The translations under genes and the position numbers were made by a program. 64,000 bases of DNA from Schizochytrium sp. CCTCC M209059 (Eukaryota; Sar; Bigyra; Thraustochytrida; Thraustochytriidae). The stretch lies in assembly GCA_000818945.1 (NCBI GenBank), contig KN805371.1:1426696-1490695 (forward strand). The letters run 5' to 3'. How positions within the stretch are numbered: the stretch's first letter is position 1; each line of letters opens with the position of its first letter. This document shows, piece after piece, positions 30,115-39,728 of this stretch. The notes beneath the pieces were generated by a model, which did not search any database, was not told where the DNA came from, and saw only the letters and a list, made by a program, of their open reading frames with translations.

Positions 30115-33100
30115 CTATGCCATGTCGTAATCTGCTGCATTGGGGACGGAGGACACGGGCTTCTTCTTCTTCTTCTTGAGCTTGACCTTTTTAATGATAA
30201 TTTCGCCATCAGGTCCAACGGTGCGGATGATCTTGACCTTGGTCTTCTTCTTGCGGCTCTTTTTCGAAGCTACGCTTGCGTTGCTGCCGCGGCGGGATGG
30301 TCTTCCTTCCCCAGAGACCTGATTGCGCTGACGAAAGCCTTGGACGATGTCCTGAGCATTACCAGCGTTTGCTTTGTGAAAAGCAGCAAAGACACCTTCG
30401 TCGTGGCCTCCGGCCTCGCGAAGCTTCTTGAGCGTGGCTCTGCGCTGCTTTTCCTCTGCAAGCCGGCGTGCGCGCTCGGCGCGTTCGCGTTGCTCCTCGA
30501 CCAAACGCTGCGAGCGATGCAGAGCCATCTCGAAGCGGACAAATTTGGAAAAGAAGGTCTCCGGCTCGACCGCCGCGCCCGTCTCTGCGTACTCGCGCGC
30601 GAGATGCTGGAAGTCGGAGCGGACCTTTTCGAACTGGGTCTGCAGGTCCGCAACCTCCTTGGAGGCCTTGATCTCGAACCCAGTCATTGCCTTTGAAAAG
30701 CGGTCGCGCTTGTTCACGGGGGGGTTCCCGAGCTCTGTCTTGATGGCACGCACATGCGCGGCGAGCTGATTCAGCTCAGACATGGTATCGCTGAGCGAGA
30801 CGTCCATTGCCTCCTTGGATGCCGGAAGGGAAAAGTCACAAAGCTGCGGGTACTTGTCCTCGCAGAAGGTATAAATGAAGTCCATGAGCGTGCTTTTGCC
30901 CTTGTTATCTTTGATGGTGTCGAGCTTGGCGAGGGCATCGAGCTTGAAGCCCCAGGCACCGCCACGCGGGGTATCTCCGTTGAGGTAGTTTCCAATGGCG
31001 AGGACAATTTCAAGCAGCTGCTGAAGCTGCTTGGACTTACTGATCTCAATGCATGCCTCCCGCACGAGCTTGATTTTCTGAAAAATGCGCGCCGTGTCTG
31101 CCTCAAAGTTGTGCCGGCACGCGACAGCTTCCAGCCGGCCCTTGAGACCAGGAATGCTGGAAACAGCAAGAAGAAACTGGTCCTCGCGGGCAAGCTTACG
31201 CGGATCGCCACCCGTCTCTTGAAAGTTGCGGATGAGCTGAATTTCGTCTTCCGAGGGAACGGCCGTGAGGAGAACGACCGTGTGCTCGGAAGAGAGCAGG
31301 GTGTCGTCCATGGTGAGAATGGCGTCAACGATCTCGGCATCGCTGGCACGGATCTTGGAGAGCGCAATGCCAACGTTTTGTTGGCGCTTGCCGGTGACAA
31401 GGTGGACTTTGCCGAGGGACTTGCGCTTTTCACTTTGTGCGGCGGCGACCTTTTCCGTTTCGGGATCAGTTCCGAATTTGCGCTCGAGCATCTTGATATT
31501 CAGCTTGACGCGCTGATCGCTAAGCTCGGGCCACACGGTGCCCTCGAGCTTCTCCACGGGGACGGGGGTCCAGTAAATGTGTTTCATCTTGACCGTCGGA
31601 TGAATGGCCTTTTTGCGCTGCAATCCGAGGCGTTTGCGAATCTCGGCCTCGGACTCCCGGGGAGGGCCCGCTGGCCCCGCAGTCGCGCCCTGTGCACCAC
31701 CTCCTCCTGGAGCGAGCTTCATGGCCGCGGTGCGCGCCGCAAAGAGGCTGCTCAATGCACCGGGGCCTCCAGCGCCGGGGGCGGCTGGGGGATCGGCGAC
31801 GGCCGACTTTAGTTTCACGGCTGCGGCCGCGGCAGTCGCCGCCACGGCAAGACCGCCCGTCGCGGCTGATGTAGGGCCCGGAGGTGCAAACTTGGTTTTG
31901 GCGCCGCTCTTTGCTGGGATCGGGGCGAGCTCGAGCGAACCAGGCATGTTGGGCAGCGGACAGGCCGGGATGGGCGAAGGTTTCATGCCGGGAACGAGAC
32001 CCGCAGGCGCAAGGCCGGTCGAGTCGAGCTTGCCCGTGTATGCAACGGCAGCACTGACGCTGGGCTTATCGGCGTCATCGAGGTCTTCCTCGACCGGTTT
32101 ACCCTTGTGGGACTCGGCAAGCTTCTTTTGCAAGGAGGTGATCTCGTCGCGAAGCTGTGTAATCTGACCTTGGAGAATGGTGACTTCCTCTGGAGCACTG
32201 TTGCGGCCGCCAACCCCCTTGGCGGCAGAAGCTGCTGCTGCGGCTGCTGCCTGAGCGGCCATGCGGCTGCCATTCTTGGCCTGTTCGCCCCCCGAGCTGC
32301 CTCGAAGCTGCGACTCGAGGTCCTTGATTTTTTGGCGCTGCTGACCAATGATGTCCTGACCCGAACTCATTTGCCCGAGGCGTTCGTCGAGCTCGGCGCG
32401 TTTATCGAGAAGTTCGGAAAGGATCTGGTAGTTGAGCCGGAGACCCTTGCCCATGTCTGAGCGGCGCGAGTAATCGGTGGCCTCGGAAACAAAGCGGGCA
32501 ACGCCCTCCCACGTAGGCACGGCTAGCGTTCGCTCTGCGGGGATGAGCAACAAGGTCTGCGTGGTGTCGAGCAAAAGGTCGGCGCACCCCGCAGCTTGTG
32601 CGGATCGCAGCAGATAATCAAAGACGTGCTCTTGGTTGCTCAGATCGATTTCGGCGTCGTCCAGACTCGATGTGCCTGAAATCAATGCAAAAGTGACTTC
32701 TTTGTGGTCCTCTGCAAGCATGTCTTCAAAGACTTGAAACTGTGTGGCGATGGTGGCGTAGGACTGATCGTCCTCGTCACTGGCCTCTTGCAGCACCCTC
32801 TCAAAGACGCCCATGATGTCGAGCGCGAGAAAGTCATTGCGCACGCGAACACGGTCTTCGACGCGAGAAGCCGAGTTGACAACAGTCGTGATGAGCATGG
32901 AGACGGCCGCGCGAAATTCGTTGTCTCCACAGTCGGCAAAGGTCTCGACGAGGGTCTGGAACCTGTGTTTCTCGCGCCAGCGCAGACGCAGGTCGTCCAT
33001 GGCCCTCACCACCTTTTCGCGTCCCTCGATGGAGTAAAAGCAGGTGACGGCCAGGAGCATGACGACCTCTTGAGCCGTCTGAAGGTGCTCTGGGTCGCTG

Positions 33101-33690
33101 AGGTCCATGCCCAGCGCAAAGGTTGTGATGGAGTCCGGGATGGAAAGAACAGCTTCCATGCCGACCCTGTTGTTCATGAGAGCCTTGTAGCAGCTCATGA
33201 TCTGTGGCAGGATTTGCGATTCTTTTTCGTTACGGTCTGCGCGGCCCGTGTACCAGCTCGTGAGGTCGATGAGGACGGAGACGCCGTCGGCATCGATAAA
33301 GTCCAGCAGAAACTGCTTGTGCGCGGTACGCATCACGGCATAGAGCTCGCCAGCCTCACTGACGGTGATGACGGGCTCGTTCGTGACGGAACGTCTCCTG
33401 GAGATGAGGTCAACCCAAAAGGATGCGTTACGCTTTTCAGCCGTTGCTCCGGAGCGCGCCTCGTTTTCGTCGTTCTTGACCATGCTTTTGTGCGCCTTGA
33501 TGAGATCCCATTTTTTCGCCGGGCTCTGCTCGCGCATCATGGTGGTGCGCGTGGCCTCGGGTAGGGCCATGGCTTCGAGCGCCGCGGCGAAGAGCTCGTC
33601 CAGCTTGGCGCCGGTCGGGCGCTCTTCATCGTCCACGGACGTCGTTCGCGCCCTCGAGACCCGCTTGCTCCCTGTCTTTCTTGAGAACAT
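30115..33690 (-). CDS. Formin (FH2 actin nucleator), 1191 aa
   Basis: Intronless, ATG at 33690. Residues 1 to about 400 match the armadillo-like GBD/FH3 regulatory region (FWVDLISRRRS, DGVSVLIDLTSWY). A coiled coil lies at about 405-525. A short proline-poor FH1-like linker covers about 560-680. The FH2 domain (about 690-1090) shows KMKHIYWTPVPVEKLEGTVW (lasso/linker start), QNVGIALSKIR and the signature GNYLNGDTPRGGAWGFKLDA followed by LAKLDTIKDNKG. A Lys-rich tail (KSRKKKTKVKIIR) could act as an autoinhibitory DAD-like segment or bind actin. Known role: processive nucleation and elongation of unbranched actin filaments under Rho GTPase control. The FH1 has only isolated PP pairs. Confidence 0.93.
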   Translation of the reverse strand: MFSRKTGSKRVSRARTTSVDDEERPTGAKLDELFAAALEAMALPEATRTTMMREQSPAKKWDLIKAHKSMVKNDENEARSGATAEKRNASFWVDLISRRRSVTNEPVITVSEAGELYAVMRTAHKQFLLDFIDADGVSVLIDLTSWYTGRADRNEKESQILPQIMSCYKALMNNRVGMEAVLSIPDSITTFALGMDLSDPEHLQTAQEVVMLLAVTCFYSIEGREKVVRAMDDLRLRWREKHRFQTLVETFADCGDNEFRAAVSMLITTVVNSASRVEDRVRVRNDFLALDIMGVFERVLQEASDEDDQSYATIATQFQVFEDMLAEDHKEVTFALISGTSSLDDAEIDLSNQEHVFDYLLRSAQAAGCADLLLDTTQTLLLIPAERTLAVPTWEGVARFVSEATDYSRRSDMGKGLRLNYQILSELLDKRAELDERLGQMSSGQDIIGQQRQKIKDLESQLRGSSGGEQAKNGSRMAAQAAAAAAASAAKGVGGRNSAPEEVTILQGQITQLRDEITSLQKKLAESHKGKPVEEDLDDADKPSVSAAVAYTGKLDSTGLAPAGLVPGMKPSPIPACPLPNMPGSLELAPIPAKSGAKTKFAPPGPTSAATGGLAVAATAAAAAVKLKSAVADPPAAPGAGGPGALSSLFAARTAAMKLAPGGGGAQGATAGPAGPPRESEAEIRKRLGLQRKKAIHPTVKMKHIYWTPVPVEKLEGTVWPELSDQRVKLNIKMLERKFGTDPETEKVAAAQSEKRKSLGKVHLVTGKRQQNVGIALSKIRASDAEIVDAILTMDDTLLSSEHTVVLLTAVPSEDEIQLIRNFQETGGDPRKLAREDQFLLAVSSIPGLKGRLEAVACRHNFEADTARIFQKIKLVREACIEISKSKQLQQLLEIVLAIGNYLNGDTPRGGAWGFKLDALAKLDTIKDNKGKSTLMDFIYTFCEDKYPQLCDFSLPASKEAMDVSLSDTMSELNQLAAHVRAIKTELGNPPVNKRDRFSKAMTGFEIKASKEVADLQTQFEKVRSDFQHLAREYAETGAAVEPETFFSKFVRFEMALHRSQRLVEEQRERAERARRLAEEKQRRATLKKLREAGGHDEGVFAAFHKANAGNAQDIVQGFRQRNQVSGEGRPSRRGSNASVASKKSRKKKTKVKIIRTVGPDGEIIIKKVKLKKKKKKPVSSVPNAADYDMA

Positions 33691-34112
33691 CCTGCCGGTC
33701 TAGCCTCTGGCCACACGCACGCACGCACGCAGGCGCCCGCGCAGGCAGGCAGGCAGGCAGGTAGGCTTGCAGTCCTACAGGGGCAAAAACAAGCTCTCCT
33801 GCACGAAAGCTCGCGACTGCACGCGCTGCACACGAAAAGTAAACAAAGCCCGCCAGTCTTGTGAGCACCGACCGACCTTGGCCTTGCGCCGCGGGCTTGC
33901 GACGGACGAGTCGCGGCGAGGCCCGCTGCGCTGCCCGCCGAGGACCGGCGCGGCGGGCGCCGTGCGTCAGTCCCCTCGCGCGCGCGGCTGCAAGTCTGTC
34001 TCCCGAACGCAAGCGGGCTACGCTCGCGAGAGAGGTATGTATTTGAAAACCCTCGCCCGCCGAATGGACTGACACTCACTCCGCGGGGCGCCCCCGCTCG
34101 CCGGCGGCGGCA

Positions 34113-34202
34113 NNNNNNNNNNNNNNNNNNNNNNNNNNNNNNNNNNNNNNNNNNNNNNNNNNNNNNNNNNNNNNNNNNNNNNNNNNNNNNNNNNNNNNNN
34201 NN
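34113..34202. other. Assembly gap (90 N)
   Basis: Undetermined bases flanked by GGC-rich DNA, so the gap is probably a high-GC dropout. Confidence 1.
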
Positions 34203-34458
34203 CGTGCACGATCCCGCGGCTGGTCGAGACCGCGGCGGCAGCGGCGGGCGGCGGGCGGCGGCGGGCGGGCGACCGGCGGTGGTGGGCGGGCGGCGGTGGT
34301 GGGCGGGCGGCGGCGGCGGCGGCCGATCGATGTTGCAGCGTGAAGCTGCGTCACGCGCGCCCCTCCAGAGCATTTTAATTAAAATATATATTGATGCACA
34401 CTGATGGGACGAGTAAAGGCTTAACGAGGAAAGGTAAGCGGAAACGACGCGCGAGGGG

Positions 34459-34524
34459 CCTGCTTCTGCTGCTGCTGCTTCTGCTGCTGCTGCTTCTGCT
34501 GCTGCTGCTGCTGCGGCTGCTGCA
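34459..34524. repeat. Interrupted CTG/CAG triplet repeat
   Basis: CTG runs punctuated by CTT/CGG triplets over 66 bp, in non-coding DNA. Confidence 0.9.
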
Positions 34525-35180
34525 GAAGCTCCAGATCGTGTAATGAGTCAAGTATAGCGGGCCGCCCGCGCTGGTTTTTCTCAGTCAAAAGATATATTTT
34601 TCGTTATGTAGGTTGTGATAGTGGAAGATGGAATGCGGGCGGCCCGCGCGTTTGCTGCCGCCTCGATCATAATGAGAGCTCGCAGCAGCAGGCCGGTCTT
34701 GCAGTAGCCACGGCCCGTGTTCTGCCGCACCGTTGAAAGTTGAAGACGAACGATGACGAGAAGGAGCTCCGCGGCGCAGCAAGACTTGACAGCGGCGCGG
34801 CGCAAAAGCGCAGCTCCAGCGATCGTGAATACTTTGAACACGGGCACCTTCGTGGCCGAACTGGGCTGAGGAAGCAAAGGAGCTTCTGCTTCCTTGCTTT
34901 TTTTTTTGTTTTTGCTTTTTTCCATTGGTTTACTACGTAGTAGACTGGGCCTTCAAGGAGTGTTTTTTAGGTTGAGCCTTGGTCTCCAATCAAACCAACA
35001 ATTAACAAGCAAAAGCAAAAGCTAGCACTCGAGATCGATCGCCAGCAGGTACGCGCGACGCGGGAGCCGACTCGCTGACGGCGTACTCGTGCCAAGCATC
35101 ACAGTGCGAGCTAAAGAGTATCACGCTGCCGGCACCGCCGCCGCTGTCAACGTTTGTTGGTGAAGCGAGCAGGAGGGGCG

Positions 35181-35669
35181 ATGCTCGACGTGGTGCTCGT
35201 GGAGCCAGAGATCCCTGGCAACACAGGCAATGTGATTCGGCTGTGTGCGAATGCAGGGTGGCGGCTGCATCTCTGCGAGCCGCTCGGGTTCTCGCTCGAG
35301 GAAAAGGCAGTTCGACGCGCGGGCCTTGATTACCACAAGGAAATCGTTGGAAAGGTTCAGGTTCATGCGAACCTGGAGCAATGCTTTGCGGAGGGTGTGC
35401 CAGAGGCCGTGAAAGCCGGCAGAGTCTTTGGGTTCTCCGCGCGTGCCGAGGACAGCGTATTTGACGTTTCATTAAGGCCTGGGGACTGCCTTGTCTTTGG
35501 CTCAGAGTCCAAAGGCTTGTCTCAGGCAGCGGCACAGCAGTTTGCTGCGCAGCGACGATTGCTTCGCATTCCGATTCTGCGCAACACGCGAAGTTTGAAC
35601 CTTGCAAACGCCGTAGCCATTGCTGGGTTCGAAGCACTTCGTCAAAATAGCTTCCCAGGTTTCACCTAA
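35181..35669 (+). CDS. tRNA (cytidine/uridine-34 2'-O)-methyltransferase, TrmL type, 162 aa
   Basis: Start at the ATG at 35181 (MLDVVLVEPEIPGNTGNVIR). The frame is open nine codons further upstream, but the family begins here. The length equals bacterial TrmL. SPOUT-fold signatures are present: motif 1 EPEIPGNTGNVIRLCANAG, motif 2 CLVFGSESKGLS and motif 3 LRIPILRNTRSLNLANAVAI, the knotted SAM-binding site. Known role: methylates the ribose of the wobble nucleotide in tRNA-Leu isoacceptors. No targeting peptide is obvious. The gene looks bacterial in origin but sits among eukaryotic genes, so an organellar or ancient transferred role is likely. Confidence 0.93.
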   Translation: MLDVVLVEPEIPGNTGNVIRLCANAGWRLHLCEPLGFSLEEKAVRRAGLDYHKEIVGKVQVHANLEQCFAEGVPEAVKAGRVFGFSARAEDSVFDVSLRPGDCLVFGSESKGLSQAAAQQFAAQRRLLRIPILRNTRSLNLANAVAIAGFEALRQNSFPGFT

Positions 35670-35923
35670 GTTGCTGGACCTCTGATTGGGCAACATAAAT
35701 TCCTGGCTGACCTGGCGTTTTGATGCGATTGGCGAAGGTCCATTTTTCGCCAGCGAAATGCACAAGAAGCCAGCGTCAGCCACAGTACAAAAATTGAGAT
35801 TGACAACGATTTCATCTCGAAAGGGATCAACGCTCAAAAATCAAAAGACTGCGCTGAGGGGTCCAATGCTTGCAAATGTTGATTTATACAAGACGCAAAG
35901 AAGCTCAGTTTTTGACGGTATCT

Positions 35924-36403
35924 TCAAGAGATACACGTGGAAGATAATTTTTCAATCCAGGTTCCAAAGCAGCAAGCGTTGGAAAGGGGCGCGTTGCTGC
36001 GTGCGAGATTCTGCTCAAATGTCGCTCTCTGCGCTTCTGTAGGTCCGTAGACCGCAATGTAGTGGCACTGCTCGCAAGAGGACGATATCTCCTGGATGTC
36101 TACGATTTTGATGTCTGTTTCTTCTTCGCTTACGGTCTCGGGCGCAGTTGAGTCCGTGACGTCTATATTTTTTGCGTCCTGAAGTTGATTGACTAACTCC
36201 ATCATCACATCGGGCGCAAGAGGCGCCACGAGGTCTTGCTGGGTGTCAAGGTCGTGCTGATCCTCGACTTTCGCATGGGCGGTATGAAATTCAGCACTGG
36301 GAAGCGAGGAGGCCCCGGTGGAGTGAGTCTGGCCGTTCGCCGACTGTTGCCTCGCTTCTCGGTTGCCGCCATTGACATCGTTCGGGGGCCTTACGGGATG
36401 CAT
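35924..36403 (-). CDS. Hypothetical acidic protein, 159 aa (possibly one exon of a larger gene)
   Basis: ATG at 36403 (MHPVRPPNDVNGGNREARQQ), with an in-frame TGA 18 bases upstream. The middle is acidic and not low-complexity (PDVMMELVNQLQDAKNIDVT, EEETDIKIVDIQEI). A CEQC pair and further cysteines lie near the C-terminus. No family is recognised. Amino-acid composition is more protein-like than that of surrounding frames, and base composition here is lower in GC. An upstream exon cannot be excluded. Confidence 0.4.
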   Translation of the reverse strand: MHPVRPPNDVNGGNREARQQSANGQTHSTGASSLPSAEFHTAHAKVEDQHDLDTQQDLVAPLAPDVMMELVNQLQDAKNIDVTDSTAPETVSEEETDIKIVDIQEISSSCEQCHYIAVYGPTEAQRATFEQNLARSNAPLSNACCFGTWIEKLSSTCIS

Positions 36404-36638
36404 GCGCTTGAGATTGTCGCCTCAATGCGTGGCTCGACGCGAGGCGTTGGTGGAGTGGCTGCTACGATGTACTGCCCAAGGCGCAATGCGTCGCCCCGCT
36501 TTGCTTCATACAAGCAACCCAGGGCCGGCGACCTGAGTCTTCTGCGTGCGGCGCGTTTGGGTCAAGGGCGCAGAGGACTGAGATCTTTGGCGACGACCCT
36601 TACGCTTACCTCTCCTCTCTTTTGTCTTGTGTTTCTGG

Positions 36639-36692
36639 CACGGCTTGGCTTGGCTTGGCTCGGCTTGGCTCGGCTCGGCTCGGCTCGGCTCG
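36639..36692. repeat. 5-bp array GGCTT/GGCTC
   Basis: About ten in-register 5-bp units that shift from GGCTT to GGCTC. Confidence 0.85.
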
Positions 36693-37916
36693 AAAAGGTA
36701 GCTAGCTAGGTAGCTAGCTAGCGGTCGAGTGTTGCTGCTCGTGTCTCTCGTAGAGAGGTTGTCGGTCTGCAGCGGCAGCTGTAGGCCGGAGCGACCACCT
36801 TTGCGGCGGCGGGCCGCGACTTCCTCCACTCCGAGTCTCTCTCGCTATCCGTCTCGGATCAACGTCTCCGAATTGCACGTCTGCACGCGCGCTGCGCATT
36901 GCTTGCTTTTTTGCTTACTATCTTTCCTTTTCTCCAGGTGACGCCTGGGTTCTGCTAGCAATGGGGAAGCGAGCGCTGCGATAGGTTCTCGGCAGGTTCT
37001 CGCAGTCTACCCGGACTTGGCTGCCTGACTGCAGGACCCATTTCCGGCACAAGCAGGATGCATGCTGTGTCACGATTTCCTGCGCGTTGGCGCTCACTCT
37101 TCGCGCGGCCCATGCGCAGCATCCGTGCATGCAGCGGCTTTCTTCTTCAAGCCCGCTCATGATACGGATCGCTCGCGCGTGCAGCTGAAGATCACGATGG
37201 GACGCGCTGCAAGGGACGAAACACAGCCTCTCCAAGGTGCTTGCCACTGGCAGAGAAAGGAGCGCGTTGACCCGGGCAGTATCTTTCGTGCCGTGCTTTC
37301 ATTCGTTCTCCATGGCGCGGACCATGGAGGGGACGCTCGGAGAATCGAAAACCATTTGGCCTCGCCCGCATCGACGGCGACGCCCGGGAAGGAGACGCGG
37401 GAGCGCGTGCAGTGCACCGCAAGCGCGCGGCCAGATGGGTTCTCGCCGCGAGCAGTGGCCCTGGCGGACACGCTCGTTGCGTCGAGCTGCAAGAGCAAGG
37501 GCCGCGTCTGCTGGCAGGTGTACGTGCGCTAGCGGGGTCGGCTCTGGCTATAAAGGGGGGGAGAGACGCGGACCGGAAGAGACGGCAAGCAGCCAGGTTT
37601 CCAACGGGGACCGGAAGCTTCATCGGCGTCGAGGTGGACGGCCTTCGCCTTCACCGGCGCGGGGTGGCTCCGGGGGAAGAAGCGGCGAGAAGCCACGAGT
37701 GTGGACGGGAGGAGTGAGAGGCGGGAGATGATTCAAGTGAGGAAGCAAGTGTGTTTGTGGCCGTGAGTGTACGTAGATCTGCGTGCGTGCGTGGAGCAGA
37801 GCACACTGGAAGAGCCAGACTTGGAAACGATTCGTTTCTTACATCATCAAAGGAATAAATAAATTGACAACCAACTTGAAGAAATGTATACATTTACGGC
37901 CATGCTTCCCTCTCGC

Positions 37917-37952
37917 GATCGATCGATCGATCAATCCATCGATCGATCGATC
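37917..37952. repeat. (GATC)n microsatellite
   Basis: GATC units with one imperfect CAATCC interruption. Confidence 0.85.
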
Positions 37953-38209
37953 GGACGGACGGACGAAGTAACATGTATAATCAGACAGGCAGTTCTTTTC
38001 TATGTTCTGGCGCCGGCGTCAAGTTGCCATGATGCTGAAATTTTACGGCGCCAGCATGTTTTACTCGCTTCCCGCCAACAACACAAAGGAAGGAACGAAG
38101 GAGTCGCCAGGGTATCTTTGGCCAGTAAGAAGTGCACCACAGACGCTTGGGGTGCGCACGCGCACTGTTCGCAACCGGACCCAGCGGCACACCGTACACA
38201 CCTGGAAAG

Positions 38210-38221
38210 CCCTAACCCTAG
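38210..38221 (+). promoter_or_regulatory. Telo-box-like motif upstream of RPS20
   Basis: CCCTAACCCTAG lies about 260 bp before the RPS20 ATG. Telomere-repeat-like boxes are known in promoters of plant ribosomal-protein genes. Function here is an inference from position. Confidence 0.3.
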
Positions 38222-38478
38222 TTTTCCCGGAAATCCGGGAAAAAGGCCGCGGCCGGTCATCTCGTGGGTGGCAGGAAACAAGGAGGGGGGGAGGGAGGGA
38301 GGGAATGGCGGAGAGGGCGGCGGCGAGGCAGACTAGCATTGACAAGCAACCAGCTACCTTCAGGTTATTGTCCTTCGGCGCTCGTCGAAGGCCCTCGAGG
38401 TAGTGCTGCTCGTCGCAAACCCAAAGGAGAAGGACCAGAAGAAGTCTTTGTCGTTCGTACAAGCAACAAGCAAGCAAG

Positions 38479-38826
38479 ATGGAGAAGGGTGACAAGCTCG
38501 CGGCCGGCACCGGTGCCGAGCTCTACCGCATTCGCATCACGCTCACCAGCCGCAACGTGAAGAACCTCGAGAAGGTCTGCACTGAGATCAAGCGCTCCGC
38601 CAAGGACAAGAAGCTCAAGGTCTCCGGCCCCGTGCGCCTGCCCACCAAGGTCCTCCGCCTGACCACCCGCAAGTCGCCTTGTGGTGAGGGTACCAACACC
38701 TGGGATCGCTTTGAGATGCGCATCCACAAGCGTGTCATCGACCTCGTCAGCCCCCAGGAGGAGGTCAAGCAGATCACCTCCATCTCTATCGAGCCTGATG
38801 TCACCGTCGAGATCTACTTCAAGTAA
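38479..38826 (+). CDS. RPS20: 40S ribosomal protein S20 (uS10), 115 aa
   Basis: Intronless, with a Kozak-like AAGATGG at 38479. The sequence matches eukaryotic uS10 over its whole length: RIRITLTSRNVKNLEKVC, KVSGPVRLPTKVLRLTTRKS, RFEMRIHKRVIDL and the end SIEPDVTVEIYFK. It belongs to the head of the small ribosomal subunit. Codon choice is strongly C-ending, as expected for a highly expressed gene. The 3' flank carries a tandem 230-bp-period duplication that begins within about 50 bp of the stop. Confidence 0.98.
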   Translation: MEKGDKLAAGTGAELYRIRITLTSRNVKNLEKVCTEIKRSAKDKKLKVSGPVRLPTKVLRLTTRKSPCGEGTNTWDRFEMRIHKRVIDLVSPQEEVKQITSISIEPDVTVEIYFK

Positions 38827-39728
38827 GCGAGTCTTTTCCCGCTCTTGCGTGTGAGCCGCTGTCGCCGCGGTGAGGAAAACTTTGGTTTCCTCTGGGCGTG
38901 CGCCCCTTGGGTTGGGCAGCAGTCGGTGCCGCTTGTCGGCGGTTCACCTTGCTTGATGTTGCTCGACGTTGTTGCAACACCAGACTTATAACTAATGACA
39001 AGACATCTTTTACGTCTTTCTCCATCGTTTTCATTTCTTTCAACCAATCAATCTCATGTCCTCGGTCTTAGCTCGAGTGATGGGAATGTAAGAGCGGAAA
39101 CTTTAGTCTGTATACTCTTGGCGTGCGCCCCCTTGGGTCGGGCGAGTAACAGCCGGTGCCGCTTGTCGGCGGTTTACCTTGCTCGTTGTCGTTCGACGTT
39201 GTTGCAACACCGAACTTACAGCCAATGGCAAGACATTTTGCTGTGTGTTTTCTCCATCATTTCGATTTGTTTCGACAAACGAATCTCCGATCCTTGCTTC
39301 ACCCATTGTGTGGAATTCTTGAGATCGTGAAATTTTACATGCTCGTGTGATGAGCGGGTAATAGCCTACTTGTATGCCTTGCTTGTTAACATCATCTTTG
39401 ATGCTCTCTGAGATGCTGGACTGTTCCTGCATGCTTCGAATTGCCTCATTGACTTGCCTCGACCTGACAGCCTTTTAGATGGCGACGATGAAAGCAGATG
39501 AATCAAATCAAAAGCAGTCCTAATCCTTTTGAAGCATGACATCGATTCAATGCTAAAAGTAATATGATCTTAAATTAAAAGCAGGAGAAGGACGAGGTAT
39601 GGTTATGGTAGTGTACACGAATAAACCAAAGCAATGTGACGCGCAGAACATGTGTGAATGGGACAAAAGGGATGTTCCGTTGGTTCATGGAAAAGAGATG
39701 ATATAGTCGGGGGCCTTTTATATTGGCT
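38827..39728. other. RPS20 3' flank and intergenic region
   Basis: 900 bp. The first half is the duplicated element described separately. The second half (39300-39728) is AT-rich with no gene and probably includes the 3' UTR of the next minus-strand ORF. Confidence 0.6.
38870..39290 (+). repeat. Two diverged tandem copies (230-bp period) behind RPS20, hairpin-forming
   Basis: Copy 1 (about 38870-39058) and copy 2 (about 39095-39290) share blocks in the same order: GGCGTGCGCCCC, GGTGCCGCTTGTCGGCGGTT, TCGACGTTGTTGCAACACC, AA-GACAAGACAT-like and TCTCCATC-TTTCGATTT-like segments. The conserved blocks are mostly self-complementary (GCCG...CGGC; TGTTGCAACA), so both copies could fold into the same RNA hairpins. 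Confidence 0.8.

Larger units (their letters stand above)
33691..35180. other. Divergent intergenic region with gap and triplet repeats
   Basis: About 1.5 kb between the formin and TrmL genes. It contains (GCAC)/(GGCA) tetranucleotides at 33714-33764, the 90-N gap (34113-34202), GGC-rich DNA at 34232-34323 and an interrupted (CTG)n tract at 34459-34524. Small ORFs here are not supported as genes. Confidence 0.5.
36404..38478. other. Intergenic region upstream of RPS20
   Basis: It contains a 5-bp array GGCTT/GGCTC at about 36639-36692, GCTA repeats at 36698-36722, (GATC)n at about 37917-37952, a telomere-like CCTAACCCTAG at about 38211-38221, and GGAGGG repeats near 38284-38302. A 157-codon plus-strand ORF at 37062-37532 and minus-strand ORFs over the same place have no recognisable features. 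I do not call any gene here, though a small one is possible. Confidence 0.4.

Noticed and set aside
37062..37532. 156-codon plus-strand ORF
   Set aside because: No domain, overlapped by minus-strand frames of similar size; mentioned only as a possible small gene.
38870..39290. Possible CRISPR-like repeat pair
   Set aside because: Only two diverged 230-bp copies, no short regular repeats or spacers, and a eukaryotic context.
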